Below, piece by piece: positions 19,557 through 27,897 of a stretch of DNA of 64,000 nt. The notes beneath the pieces are model-generated. The model saw only the letters and a list, made by a program, of their open reading frames with translations. It had not been told where the DNA came from and did not search any database. The stretch covers positions 3,472,001 through 3,536,000 of the forward strand of contig NZ_CP040018.1 of NCBI RefSeq assembly GCF_005280255.1, written 5' to 3'. The position numbers and the translations under genes were made by a program. This stretch comes from Arthrobacter sp. 24S4-2. GTDB taxonomy: Bacteria > Actinomycetota > Actinomycetes > Actinomycetales > Micrococcaceae. Numbering within the stretch: the first letter of the stretch is position 1; each line of letters starts with the position of its first letter.

Positions 19557-19718
19557 ATGGAACCGCACGAATACACCGAGACCTTCAACCGTCTAAGCAA
19601 GACCCTTGGATCGACAATCGCACGACAGATCACGGATGAACTGGACGACGAACGCACAGCAGCTAAAGCGGAAGAAGACCGCATCCGAGCAATCATCCGA
19701 CAGGAGCTAGGACTGTGA
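19557..19718 (+). CDS. Hypothetical 53-aa helical protein
   Basis: Begins MEPHEYTETFNRLSKTLGST and ends EEDRIRAIIRQELGL; highly charged and predicted helical by eye. GAGGAG lies seven bases before the ATG. The next tiny gene starts inside its stop codon (GTGA), so the pair is coupled. No family recognised. Confidence 0.55.
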   Translation: MEPHEYTETFNRLSKTLGSTIARQITDELDDERTAAKAEEDRIRAIIRQELGL

Positions 19719-19828
19719 TCACGGCCCTACTGCTGGTGGTGTGCTGGATGCTGGTAAGGCACCACGTGAGCCGCATGAAAGACATTGCGGAAGACTTGAG
19801 AACCGTTATCAACAATGTAATTGACTGA
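19715..19828 (+). CDS. Hypothetical 37-aa single-pass membrane protein
   Basis: GTG start overlaps the previous stop by four bases. The product VITALLLVVCWMLVRHHVSR... has one hydrophobic segment (residues 1-14) followed by a basic and then acidic tail. The size and form would fit a small membrane effector. Whether it takes part in lysis is speculation. Confidence 0.45.
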   Translation: MITALLLVVCWMLVRHHVSRMKDIAEDLRTVINNVID

Positions 19829-19834
19829 TATAAT
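19806..19834 (+). promoter_or_regulatory. Possible promoter for the second tiny membrane gene
   Basis: TTATCA (19806-19811), 17-base spacer, consensus TATAAT (19829-19834), 36 bases before the ATG at 19870. Confidence 0.45.
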
Positions 19835-19869
19835 AGATGGTAGGACACTTCCATTAATCGGAGGTGATT

Positions 19870-19971
19870 ATGGAATTCCTATTCATCATTCCGCCTGTCA
19901 TGTGGATACCACTGCTCATAGCCCTAGTGGCTATTGAATTGATCCTCAGACACTATGAGCGGAAACCGTAG
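19870..19971 (+). CDS. Hypothetical 33-aa membrane protein
   Basis: An excellent ribosome site, GGAGGTGA, lies immediately ahead of the ATG, which is the main reason to accept so short a gene. The product starts MEFLFIIPPVMWIPLLIALV and ends ILRHYERKP: one transmembrane helix followed by a short basic tail. No family recognised. Single-helix peptides of this kind occur as small holin-like or regulatory proteins in phages, but nothing here proves either. Confidence 0.55.
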   Translation: MEFLFIIPPVMWIPLLIALVAIELILRHYERKP

Positions 19972-20106
19972 CGGGAATGCTTGACAGGCTGGAATAGACA
20001 GCCACCGCACAATAGGTGCACACGGAACAGGCAACCGGAGAAAGAGCCACTGATCTAACGATCCTGCCGCAATGACGAATCGAAACCCCGAAAGGGTCAC
20101 ATCGTC

Positions 20107-20514
20107 ATGGCATCATCCAATTGGTCAGGCCGTAAGGTCACCGGCGCTAGAGCCACGCTCGCGCACCAACTACCACTCCCTTGCTACCGGTGCGGGATCA
20201 CCATCCCCTCTGCTGCTGAGTGCAAGGCACAGGGCATCTCGTGGGATGTGGACCACATCCAAGCACAGGCACACGACGGCAGTCACAACCTCAGCAACCT
20301 AACCGTCAGTCACTCAGCCTGTAACCGCAGGCATGGAGGGAAGCTAGGCAACGCACGCAAGGCACAAGCCAAAGCAGTCCGTGCTGTTGAGTCCGAACGC
20401 ACTCACAAATTCTGGAACGTCGCCGCGCTCAAAAGTTTTTTTGACGCAGGCTTGAGAACCCTGGTTCCCGCTCCTTCCTTTTTTGTCTCCGCGCTTCCAC
20501 ATGGTGGAAACTAA
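20107..20514 (+). CDS. HNH endonuclease next to terminase
   Basis: HNH nuclease of the type found beside the large terminase of HK97-like phages, where it helps cut concatemers during packaging. 135 aa. The zinc/nuclease signature is clear: CYRCG (about residues 26-30), WDVDHIQ (46-52) and SHSACNRRHGGKLG (68-81). The basic, Ala/Lys-rich tail is about 50 residues long. The stop codon overlaps the terminase ATG by one base (TAATG). No separate small terminase subunit is seen upstream. Confidence 0.85.
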   Translation: MASSNWSGRKVTGARATLAHQLPLPCYRCGITIPSAAECKAQGISWDVDHIQAQAHDGSHNLSNLTVSHSACNRRHGGKLGNARKAQAKAVRAVESERTHKFWNVAALKSFFDAGLRTLVPAPSFFVSALPHGGN

Positions 20515-21860
20515 TGAGCGCCGCAGCGCTAAGAGGCGCAGAAATGCTTGGCTGGACACTTCACCCGCACCAGATCGAACTAGCGAAGCTGCTGGATGAA
20601 CGCCATGAGACTACCGCTGTCTGCTGGCCGCGCCGCGCTGGTAAGACCACGATTCTTTGGGCGTGGATCTTGGGCATGTGTGACCTCAATGAAGACTTTG
20701 AAGTTGTGGTTACGGCACAGTCCGGACAGAAGTCCAGAGAGCGCTACCTGTCAGCGGCTCGCCGTCTGGATCGCCACTACCCGGAAGACAAAGGCGGACC
20801 AAGGATTTTCCGTGGTGCCGGGGATCTTTCCATGTACTTCCCCAACGGTTCCCGCCTTCACTCCATCTCACCGGACCCTGACAACTTCCGTGGAGACGCG
20901 GCCTCAGTAATCCTGATTGACGAATTTCAAGCCATTGATCCGGAGAAGTCCGAGGACATCCGTCAGGGTGCAGCCCCTCTGCTCGATACCGTGGAAGACG
21001 GAATGTTCCTCTTGTGCGGAACTCCCGGAAGACAGAGGGCCGGATGGTATTACAACGCGCTTGAGGCCGGCCGTCAGGGTCTCGCCGGTCACGCAATCTC
21101 CGAGTACGCAGCACCGGAACACGCGGACATCGAAGATGAACAGGTCTGGCTAGACACTCATCCCGGCATCGGAACTCTTACCACCATCGAAAAGATGAGA
21201 GCGCGCAGAGCCTCTCTAACGGGTCCGCAATGGTCAATGGAGTACATGGGCCAGTGGCCTCCCGATATGGTCACACGCGCCCTTCCAGCCCCTCTGTGGG
21301 AGGCAACAGCGGTGGACCCTCAGGCCGTTCCGGAGGGCAATTGGACCCTTGCTTTTGACTGTGCAATTGACGGCATATCCGCCAGCCTTACAGCCTCTTG
21401 GATTGACGCTGACGGAAATGCATTCATGCAGGTGATGGACCACCGAGCCGGAACCAACTGGATAGCCAAGGAAATCCAGAAGGCTGTAGCAGCAAATCCG
21501 AAACTGGAAATTGCCTACGATCCAATTGGCTTCAACGTCCAAGTTGTACAGGCCTACGGACGCTTGCCGCGTGCCAACACTTCCCGCCTGAAAGCGCTCA
21601 CGCTCAAGGAAGTTGGGGCCGGTGCCGCTTTCATTTCTCAGGCACTTGCAGACGGCACGCTACGCCACGCAACTAGTGCGTCTTTGGACCTTTCAGCAGA
21701 AGCAGTTGTGTGGCGCTGGAATGGTGAGACAAGACTCTTCGGACGCAAGGCAAGCAATTCGGATATCTCCGCATTGTGTGCCGGTTCCGCAGCATTGTTT
21801 GTGGCCTCCGGTAAGCGTCTCAAGAGCGAGTACAAACCGCGTGGAGTCATGCGCCTATAG
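20514..21860 (+). CDS. Terminase large subunit
   Basis: DNA-packaging motor and nuclease. 448 aa. Walker A variant WPRRAGKTT (about residues 38-46), Walker B VILIDEFQ (about 137-144), coupling motif LCGTPG, and an RNase H-like nuclease domain beginning at LAFDCAID (about 276-283) with a distal acidic site in NSDISALCAG. Translationally coupled to the HNH gene. Together they start the packaging/structural cluster. Confidence 0.92.
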   Translation: MSAAALRGAEMLGWTLHPHQIELAKLLDERHETTAVCWPRRAGKTTILWAWILGMCDLNEDFEVVVTAQSGQKSRERYLSAARRLDRHYPEDKGGPRIFRGAGDLSMYFPNGSRLHSISPDPDNFRGDAASVILIDEFQAIDPEKSEDIRQGAAPLLDTVEDGMFLLCGTPGRQRAGWYYNALEAGRQGLAGHAISEYAAPEHADIEDEQVWLDTHPGIGTLTTIEKMRARRASLTGPQWSMEYMGQWPPDMVTRALPAPLWEATAVDPQAVPEGNWTLAFDCAIDGISASLTASWIDADGNAFMQVMDHRAGTNWIAKEIQKAVAANPKLEIAYDPIGFNVQVVQAYGRLPRANTSRLKALTLKEVGAGAAFISQALADGTLRHATSASLDLSAEAVVWRWNGETRLFGRKASNSDISALCAGSAALFVASGKRLKSEYKPRGVMRL

Positions 21861-21872
21861 CACACCTCCCTG

Positions 21873-21900
21873 TTTTTGTACATACTGAGTATGGTATAAT
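21873..21900 (+). promoter_or_regulatory. Probable late promoter with overlapping palindromic operator
   Basis: TATAAT at 21895-21900 preceded by TGG (extended -10 form), with a T-rich weak -35 at 21873-21878. The palindrome CATACTGAGTATG (21881-21893) lies in the spacer, where a bound protein would block polymerase. It is positioned to drive portal and all structural genes downstream. Confidence 0.55.
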
Positions 21901-22081
21901 AGAAGAGTGATGGAAACAGAAAGAGGGCTTTCTTTCTGTTCCGGTGGCGGTTGGTTTACCTTAGATTTTCCAACCGCCACCGATCTTCTTTAACACCGGC
22001 CTTAATTGCCAAAGTGAAATCAAATCAAGCAGTACCTGAAGTGCATCCACTTCAGCTTTTGATTGTCACTTTGGAGTTCAA
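21901..22081 (+). promoter_or_regulatory. Structured 180-nt leader upstream of portal
   Basis: Three successive hairpins: AACAGAAAG/CTTTCTGTT (21915-21940); a 13-bp perfect stem CGGTGGCGGTTGG (21942-21954) with 21970-21982; and a two-tier stem in which CCAAAGTGA (22009-22017) pairs with TCACTTTGG (22066-22074), enclosing CTGAAGTG/CACTTCAG (22036-22055). The last arm covers part of the portal ribosome site (GGAG, 22073-22076), so portal translation could be gated by folding. Confidence 0.55.
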
Positions 22082-23146
22082 TTGGGTCTTTTCAGCAAGG
22101 CGAAGCAGATCGCGGAATACAATCCCGCTACAGGCTTCCCGCAGTCCACACAGGTAACGGGCCTCTTCTCCCCGTCCACGCTGGCCCTTGCCCTCTTCCC
22201 TGACACAGACACTTCCGCCTTCCCCGTCGATGCAGCTACGGCGCTCACGGTTCCCGCTGTCAATCGCGGAATCCAAATCTATTCTTCCCTTGGTTCGAGA
22301 CTGAACCTGCTGGCTACCAACACCATCACCGGAGAAGCGGTTGAGCTTCCTTGGCTGACCCACACTGACGGCGCTATCACACCGGCTAAGCGCCAAGCTG
22401 GGATTCTTCAGGATCTAATTTTTTACAACGAAGCCCTTCTGTCCGTAGCTCGCGACGATGCCGGATATGTCGCTGACTTCCGCCACGTACCGCATTCGTA
22501 CTGGACCAAAGACGGTCAGGGAAACATCGTTGTTCAGGGCAAAAAAGTGTCTGCTTCGGACTACGTATTTGTGCCCTCGCTCATGCCGCTTGGCTTCCTC
22601 GAAGTTGCTCGCGATTCAATCCGTCAGTACCGCAACATCACGCAGACGATTAACAACCGCACAGCCATTCCGGAGCCTGTTGTTCTCATCAAGGAAACTC
22701 AGGTAATCGAAGCGTCGCAAGCAGAAATTGACGACATGCTTCTACAACTTGACGACTCCCTTACTCAGGGACGCGGCGGAAAAGTCTATGTTCCATATGG
22801 CCTTGATGTTTCCGGATTTGGTGCCACGGATTCTGCAAACGCTCTGATGATCGAAGGCAGGGAGTCCTTGCGTAAGGATTTGGCCAACCATCTTGGAATT
22901 ACTGTCGGTCTTCTCGACGGAACCAATGGCGATTCAAACACTTACAACAATGCCGTTGATGAGCGTAACGAATTGCTTGAACTTTCCCTAAAGACATGGA
23001 CAGAGCCGCTGGCCGACTCCCTATCACAGGACAGTTGCACGCCTCCCGGAATCAAAATCTCCGTTGACTATTCCTCATTCAACTCTCATGTCTCCGCAAA
23101 GGGGAACACCGTAACTCCACTTCCTGAAGGAATCCCTAATGTCTGA
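22082..23146 (+). CDS. Portal protein (HK97 type)
   Basis: Forms the dodecameric ring at the capsid vertex through which DNA enters. 354 aa, shorter than the usual 400-plus. The start is an unusual TTG with GGAG upstream. The protein has the central helix-rich region with NNRTAIPEPVV, LGITVGLLDG and the long C-terminal helix (TYNNAVDERNELLELSLKTW) typical of this fold. It overlaps the next gene by eight bases. Assignment rests on these features plus position between terminase and capsid. Confidence 0.8.
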   Translation: MGLFSKAKQIAEYNPATGFPQSTQVTGLFSPSTLALALFPDTDTSAFPVDAATALTVPAVNRGIQIYSSLGSRLNLLATNTITGEAVELPWLTHTDGAITPAKRQAGILQDLIFYNEALLSVARDDAGYVADFRHVPHSYWTKDGQGNIVVQGKKVSASDYVFVPSLMPLGFLEVARDSIRQYRNITQTINNRTAIPEPVVLIKETQVIEASQAEIDDMLLQLDDSLTQGRGGKVYVPYGLDVSGFGATDSANALMIEGRESLRKDLANHLGITVGLLDGTNGDSNTYNNAVDERNELLELSLKTWTEPLADSLSQDSCTPPGIKISVDYSSFNSHVSAKGNTVTPLPEGIPNV

Positions 23147-24662
23147 ATTTAAAGTCTCCGGTGAACTGCTCACCGCATCCGTAGATGACCGCACGCTGAG
23201 CTTCAAGCTCCTGCCTTACGGCTCCACAGGCTCCACCAACCTAGGCAAGATCACCGCTTCCAAAGGTGCAATCACCGTCCCGGAGAACGTGACCGGCCTA
23301 CCGGTGAACCTTGAGCACGACTACCGCCAGCCGGTGGGCAAGTTCGCCTTGATCGAAGAGACCGATGAAGGTCTCTTTGCCACTGTCTCCATTGCCCGTA
23401 CCACTGCTGGCAACGACGCACTAGAGCTAGCCGCTTCCGGTCTCCGTACGGGCATCTCCGTGGAGATTGATTCCCCGGTGATCCGCTCAGGTGCACTCAC
23501 AGCCGGAATCCTTTCCGGTGCCGGTCTCGTGGTCCGTCCCGCCTTCGCTGACGCACAGCTTGTGGCGTCCGACTTCGGAGACCTCCCAGAAACTCCCTCA
23601 GAGCCGGAACCGGTGGAAGAGGAAAACAACGCTGAGGCAGAAGCCGAAGCATCAACTAACCCTGAAAAGGAAACTGATATGACTGAAAACGCAACGGTTC
23701 CGACCGAACTACAGGCATCCAACAACGGTGCTGTAGAGCCTCAGAACCTCCGCTCCGCATCCGCTCTTATCGCACAGGTCTACGGCACACGCGATGTCAA
23801 GCTTGCTGCCGCTCTTGAGGCATCCGGCATCGTCGGTGAAGAGACCCTTCACGCTGCGCTGTCCACCATCACCAACACTGCACTTAAGGACACCGTTGAG
23901 CACCCGGCCACTTGGCTTGGCGAGCTTTGGAGCGGTAAGGAATACCAGCGCAAGTACGTCCCGCTGGTCATGTCAGGCAACCTGACAAGCTGGAAGGTTG
24001 AAGGCTTCAAGTGGAACGCACGTCCGACTGTTGGAGACTACGCGGGAGACCTTGCGGATATCCCGTCCACAAGCGTCACTTCCACTTACTACTCTCAGGA
24101 AGCATCCCGCCTTGCCGGTGGAGTCAAGATTGACCGCAAGTTTGTTGACTTCGGAAATTCCGACACCATTGCATCCATCCTCCGTGGTGCTGCTACCGAC
24201 TACGCGCTCAAGTCTGACGCCAAGGTCATCAACTTCATCAAGGCAAACAGCACTCCGGTAACTGCTGGAACAGTCCCCAGCGGTGTCTCCGCTGCTGCTG
24301 CCAAGATCGTTGACGGCGCTCTCGCCATGATCGACTTCGCTCAGCCGTCCTTCGCAATCCTTGGAAGTGCTGCTTACCGCGATCTGCTCCTGACCAAGGA
24401 ACACGATTCCCTCAAGTACCTTCAGTCCTCCCTAGGCCTTGAAGGTGGCGCACTCGCTGGCTTCACAATCATCCCTTCCGCCGATGTCGCCGCAAACGAT
24501 GTCTACGTTGGCGCTCGTGAAGCAATCACTTTCTTTGAGCTTGGCGGCTCCCCTATCCGCGTTGAGGCAATCGACGTGAGCAAGGGCGGAATGGACGAAG
24601 CACTCTTCGGCTACTACGCGCTGATCCTTAACGACATCCGAGGAATCCGCAAGGTCTCCTAA
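23139..24662 (+). CDS. Fused prohead protease-major capsid protein
   Basis: 507-aa fusion. Residues about 1-150 resemble an HK97 prohead protease, with candidate catalytic His60 in NLEHDYRQP and Ser107 in LRTGISVEI. Residues about 150-180 are an acidic linker (PSEPEPVEEENNAEAEAEAS). From about residue 181 the protein has the length and composition of an HK97-fold capsid protein (N-arm, then GEL.SGKEYQRKYVPL and C-terminal FFELGGSPIRVEA). An in-frame ATG at codon 181 (23679) is preceded by AAGGA, so free capsid protein of 327 aa could also be made from the same gene. Confidence 0.82.
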   Translation: MSEFKVSGELLTASVDDRTLSFKLLPYGSTGSTNLGKITASKGAITVPENVTGLPVNLEHDYRQPVGKFALIEETDEGLFATVSIARTTAGNDALELAASGLRTGISVEIDSPVIRSGALTAGILSGAGLVVRPAFADAQLVASDFGDLPETPSEPEPVEEENNAEAEAEASTNPEKETDMTENATVPTELQASNNGAVEPQNLRSASALIAQVYGTRDVKLAAALEASGIVGEETLHAALSTITNTALKDTVEHPATWLGELWSGKEYQRKYVPLVMSGNLTSWKVEGFKWNARPTVGDYAGDLADIPSTSVTSTYYSQEASRLAGGVKIDRKFVDFGNSDTIASILRGAATDYALKSDAKVINFIKANSTPVTAGTVPSGVSAAAAKIVDGALAMIDFAQPSFAILGSAAYRDLLLTKEHDSLKYLQSSLGLEGGALAGFTIIPSADVAANDVYVGAREAITFFELGGSPIRVEAIDVSKGGMDEALFGYYALILNDIRGIRKVS

Positions 24663-24716
24663 TTTTTTTAATTCGCTTACTGCGAATGACACTCACTCTC
24701 AAGAAAGGACAGGCGC

Positions 24717-25043
24717 ATGTATTGGAACTACGCCAATGAGGAATTCATCCAGAGCATCTGGCCGGAAGCCGCAGACATCGATTCAGTGTTGCTGGATCAA
24801 CTGCTATCGACAGCCAATAGCTTGTGCGTCAGTTATGCGCCTGTCCTTCCTGAAGGTGCCTCAATCCCCGGCAACTACCGCATGGCTGAGGTCATCACTG
24901 CCCGTGACATCTGGTCAAAGATGAGCGGCGGCAATCGTGAAGAGTTCGGTCCTGACGGGCTGGCTATCCCGGTTGCTCCGCTCATCTACCTAGCGCGTGA
25001 CCTTCTCCGTCCGAAGACTTCCCCGCTAGGCAGGCTCCGCTAA
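24717..25043 (+). CDS. Head-tail connector protein
   Basis: 108 aa, begins MYWNYANEEFIQSIWPEAAD and ends PKTSPLGRLR. The helical, acidic N-terminal half with Trp residues and the position directly after the capsid gene fit the gp6-like connector that docks under the portal. GGA lies nine bases before the ATG. The stop overlaps the next start by one base. No diagnostic motif, so the call is mostly positional. Confidence 0.6.
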   Translation: MYWNYANEEFIQSIWPEAADIDSVLLDQLLSTANSLCVSYAPVLPEGASIPGNYRMAEVITARDIWSKMSGGNREEFGPDGLAIPVAPLIYLARDLLRPKTSPLGRLR

Positions 25044-25423
25044 TGGCTGAGGCTATCCGTCAGATGGTGGCGGACAAGATCAAGGCCGACAACGCGGGAT
25101 TCATCGTCAAGGCGTTCCCTGTGTCGCTTCCGGAAGCCCTCACAAAGGTCTACGTGAGCGTCTACAGGGAGACCCTGACGAATGCCCCTCAGCTAGCCGC
25201 CGTTACCGAGTCTCTGAAGATCGTTGTCATTGGTCCGAAGATCGGAACCGACGTTGCCGAGAACGAACTAGAGGACGCGCTTGATGCAGTCCTGAGAAGC
25301 GTGCAAGCCCTGAATTACATCCAGTGGAGCACCGCAGAACGCGCAACCTTCTCGGACAAATACCAAGGCTACGAAATCAACCTCACGGCTAACACCGAAA
25401 ACCCTTACAAAGCTTCCGCTTAA
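25043..25423 (+). CDS. Probable tail terminator/minor connector protein
   Basis: 126 aa. The sequence alternates beta strands and helices (KVYVSVYRETL, LKIVVIGP) in the manner of tail-terminator proteins that cap the tail tube. It lies between the connector and the tail tube gene, the usual place. Coupled to the preceding gene (TAATG). Family membership is inferred from size, position and strand pattern. Confidence 0.5.
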   Translation: MAEAIRQMVADKIKADNAGFIVKAFPVSLPEALTKVYVSVYRETLTNAPQLAAVTESLKIVVIGPKIGTDVAENELEDALDAVLRSVQALNYIQWSTAERATFSDKYQGYEINLTANTENPYKASA

Positions 25424-25442
25424 TTCCTGAAAGGAATAACAA

Positions 25443-25844
25443 ATGGCTCACTCAATCATGAACATCAAGACCGCAGACGTGACTCTTGATGCAATCTCCT
25501 ACGCTGACGCGATTACTTCCGTCAAACTCACCGCCGCATCCGAAGACACGACTTGGGTTCCGGTATCTGGCGTCACTCAGACTCAGACAGGCATTCTCAA
25601 GTGGACGGCTGAACTTGAGTTTGGACAGGATCTGACCGCGAACAGCACCCTTCAGGCCAAGTTGCTTGCCCTTCACGGTCAGGTCAAGACCCTTGTTGTC
25701 AAGCCGACCGGAACCGCAACACAGTCCATCACTGTCAGCGTCACTGTAAAGGCACCGGCTGAGTTCGGTGGAGCAGTTGGTGTGGCTACCTCCAACGCTT
25801 CACTCCCCGTCAACGGACAGCCGACGTTCGTATACGGCGTCTAA
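25443..25844 (+). CDS. Major tail tube protein
   Basis: 133 aa with the beta-rich, Thr/Ser/Val-heavy composition of tail tube subunits (TGILKWTAELEFGQDLT, TLVVKPTGTATQSITVSV). Own ribosome site (AAAGGA) ahead of the ATG. Polymerises into the tube whose length is set by the tape measure two genes downstream. The stop overlaps the next ATG by one base. Confidence 0.72.
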   Translation: MAHSIMNIKTADVTLDAISYADAITSVKLTAASEDTTWVPVSGVTQTQTGILKWTAELEFGQDLTANSTLQAKLLALHGQVKTLVVKPTGTATQSITVSVTVKAPAEFGGAVGVATSNASLPVNGQPTFVYGV

Positions 25845-26341
25845 TGATCACCGCAGATCAGTCCCGCCTTCGTGCGGCGAACAAAGCTTTCCGCAGGATG
25901 CCGAATGAGATCAGGAATGACCTCAGGAAGTATCAGCGTGCGGAGGCGGGACCGATCTGGAAATCCGAAGTTGCCTCAGGTCTAGGCGCAACGCCTATCT
26001 CTTCACGCATCTTCAAGACCGGCAACACCGTGAAGGCCGGAGCGGTCATCACACTCAAGGCCGGTGGCTCCAACAAGAAACTCTCAGGCGGTGCTACCCC
26101 GGCTGAACTGGTCCGCGCTGCCGAATTCGGGTCAGGCCGCAGAAACTCATATACGCGCTATTCACGCGTATCCCCCAACGGCAAGCGCCACACCGTAACC
26201 CGCAGATCCTCACGCCAGCTACCTAGCCGTAGACGCGGCGGATACGTCGTGTACCCGGCTGCTGGAAGGGCCACCAAGCGCATTGTTTCGCTCTCAGTAC
26301 AAACCATAACCAAACGTATTTATGACTCCGTAGGAGGTTAA
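25844..26341 (+). CDS. HK97 gp10-like tail/neck completion protein
   Basis: 165 aa, strongly basic. AAEFGSGRRN and RGGYVVYPAAG recall the HK97 gp10-like family that helps join head and tail. Its place between tail tube and tape measure is where many siphoviruses have frameshifted tail-assembly chaperones; no slippery site or second frame is evident here. The tape measure gene begins three bases after the stop. Confidence 0.55.
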   Translation: MITADQSRLRAANKAFRRMPNEIRNDLRKYQRAEAGPIWKSEVASGLGATPISSRIFKTGNTVKAGAVITLKAGGSNKKLSGGATPAELVRAAEFGSGRRNSYTRYSRVSPNGKRHTVTRRSSRQLPSRRRGGYVVYPAAGRATKRIVSLSVQTITKRIYDSVGG

Positions 26342-26343
26342 CC

Positions 26344-27885
26344 ATGGCTTCTGGAAGGCCCATTGAAATTCCGATCACCGTCGATGCTGACGGCGCGGAA
26401 AAAGGAGTATCCAAAGTAGCGGATGCCTTTGACGAAGTTCAGGACAGTCTCAAGGATTTGAGCAAGGCCGGTGACAAGGCCAGCAAGAACCTTGAATCGG
26501 ATATGTCCGATGCCGCTAAGAAGATCGACCGCGACATTGTCGGTGCTCTAAAGGATGTTGAGGACACCGCCAAGACCACCGGCAAAACCGTTGGCCGTGA
26601 CGTCAAGGCCGGAACCGCCAAGGCCGGGGAAGGCTTCTCCGAACTCAAGGACGAATCCAAGTCCACAGCCAAGGAAGCCGCTGCTAGCTTCGGTTCCATT
26701 GAAGATGCCGCTAGCGCTTTGCAGGAAGTAGCTGCTAACGCTTTTGCTGGCTTCGGTCCAGCCGGTATGGCAATGGGCGCACTCGCTGCTGTGGGTATCG
26801 GTCTTGCCATGACCGCGCTGACGGATACGGCTGAGAAGACCAACGAAGCAAAAGAAAACATGCTCGGTCTCGCTGCCGAAATCCGTGACGCAGGAGGCGT
26901 CATGGACAAGGTTGACTTTGTGTCCCGCATGCAGGACTGGGGACTGGCTGTTCAGGACACCAAGGAATGGTTCGAACTCTGGCAGTCCGACGCCAAGTCC
27001 GGCTTCGACGTAGTCAAGGAAGAATCCCGCAAGGCCGGTACTCAGTGGGAATCCGCCTTCAAGGGTGCTCACGGAACGATGGATGATTCCATCAACTTCC
27101 TCAAGGACACTGACGCTGAATTCAAGAATCTCAACAGGGAGATTGACGATGCTGGCCGCACCTATGACGAGTTTGGCGGCTCACAGTCCAACGCCAGCAT
27201 CGAGACCACCAAGCAGACGGAAGCACTCAAGAATCAGCGTGAAGCTGCTCAGAAGAACGCCGACGCCGTACGTGATGCCAACCGCGCAGCATGGGATGCA
27301 ATCAACGTAGGCAAGTCAGAGAACGGCGTTCTACAGGAACAGCTTGATCTGAAGAACCACCTTGCCGATGCCAACAAGGACGCCGTTACTTCAGAGCTTG
27401 ATCTTGCTGATGCTCAGGAAGATCTAGCTACAAAGCTGGCTGACTCCAACGCCAAAGTTTCGGACAACACCAAGGAATCCCGCGATAACCAAAGGGCAGT
27501 TCTCGACACTGCCGAATCCATCAACACTTATGCACAGTCTCAGATCGATGCAGGGGCAAGCACCGATGAAGTCAACGCCAAGGTTGCCGCTCAAAGGGAT
27601 CAACTCATTGATCAGGCAACCAAGTTCTTCGGCTCACGCGATGCTGCCGCAGCCTTCATCGACACCATCCTGAAGACCCCGAAAAAGGTTGACGTTGACG
27701 TGAACCTCAACGGCATCCCCGACGCGGAAGAAAAGCTTCGCAATTTCATCAACGTTGGCCGTCACATATCCGTAGACGTAAAGACCGGCGATACAAGCGC
27801 CGTTGATAACTACGTGTCCGGAATGACCGGCGGAAAAGTCTTCGTTGACTTCGCACCGAGAGGAGGCAGGGCGCTTGCCCCGTAA
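26344..27885 (+). CDS. Tape measure protein (short)
   Basis: Sets tail length and is carried inside the tube. 513 aa, very short for the family. Mostly helical and rich in Ala, Lys, Asp and Glu, with long heptad-like stretches (residues 25-130 and 280-410) and one hydrophobic segment (about 135-160, FAGFGPAGMAMGALAAVGIG). At about 1.5 angstrom per residue it predicts a tail near 75 nm. Good ribosome site (GGAGG) before the ATG. Confidence 0.83.
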   Translation: MASGRPIEIPITVDADGAEKGVSKVADAFDEVQDSLKDLSKAGDKASKNLESDMSDAAKKIDRDIVGALKDVEDTAKTTGKTVGRDVKAGTAKAGEGFSELKDESKSTAKEAAASFGSIEDAASALQEVAANAFAGFGPAGMAMGALAAVGIGLAMTALTDTAEKTNEAKENMLGLAAEIRDAGGVMDKVDFVSRMQDWGLAVQDTKEWFELWQSDAKSGFDVVKEESRKAGTQWESAFKGAHGTMDDSINFLKDTDAEFKNLNREIDDAGRTYDEFGGSQSNASIETTKQTEALKNQREAAQKNADAVRDANRAAWDAINVGKSENGVLQEQLDLKNHLADANKDAVTSELDLADAQEDLATKLADSNAKVSDNTKESRDNQRAVLDTAESINTYAQSQIDAGASTDEVNAKVAAQRDQLIDQATKFFGSRDAAAAFIDTILKTPKKVDVDVNLNGIPDAEEKLRNFINVGRHISVDVKTGDTSAVDNYVSGMTGGKVFVDFAPRGGRALAP

Positions 27886-27897
27886 GCGCTTCACGCC

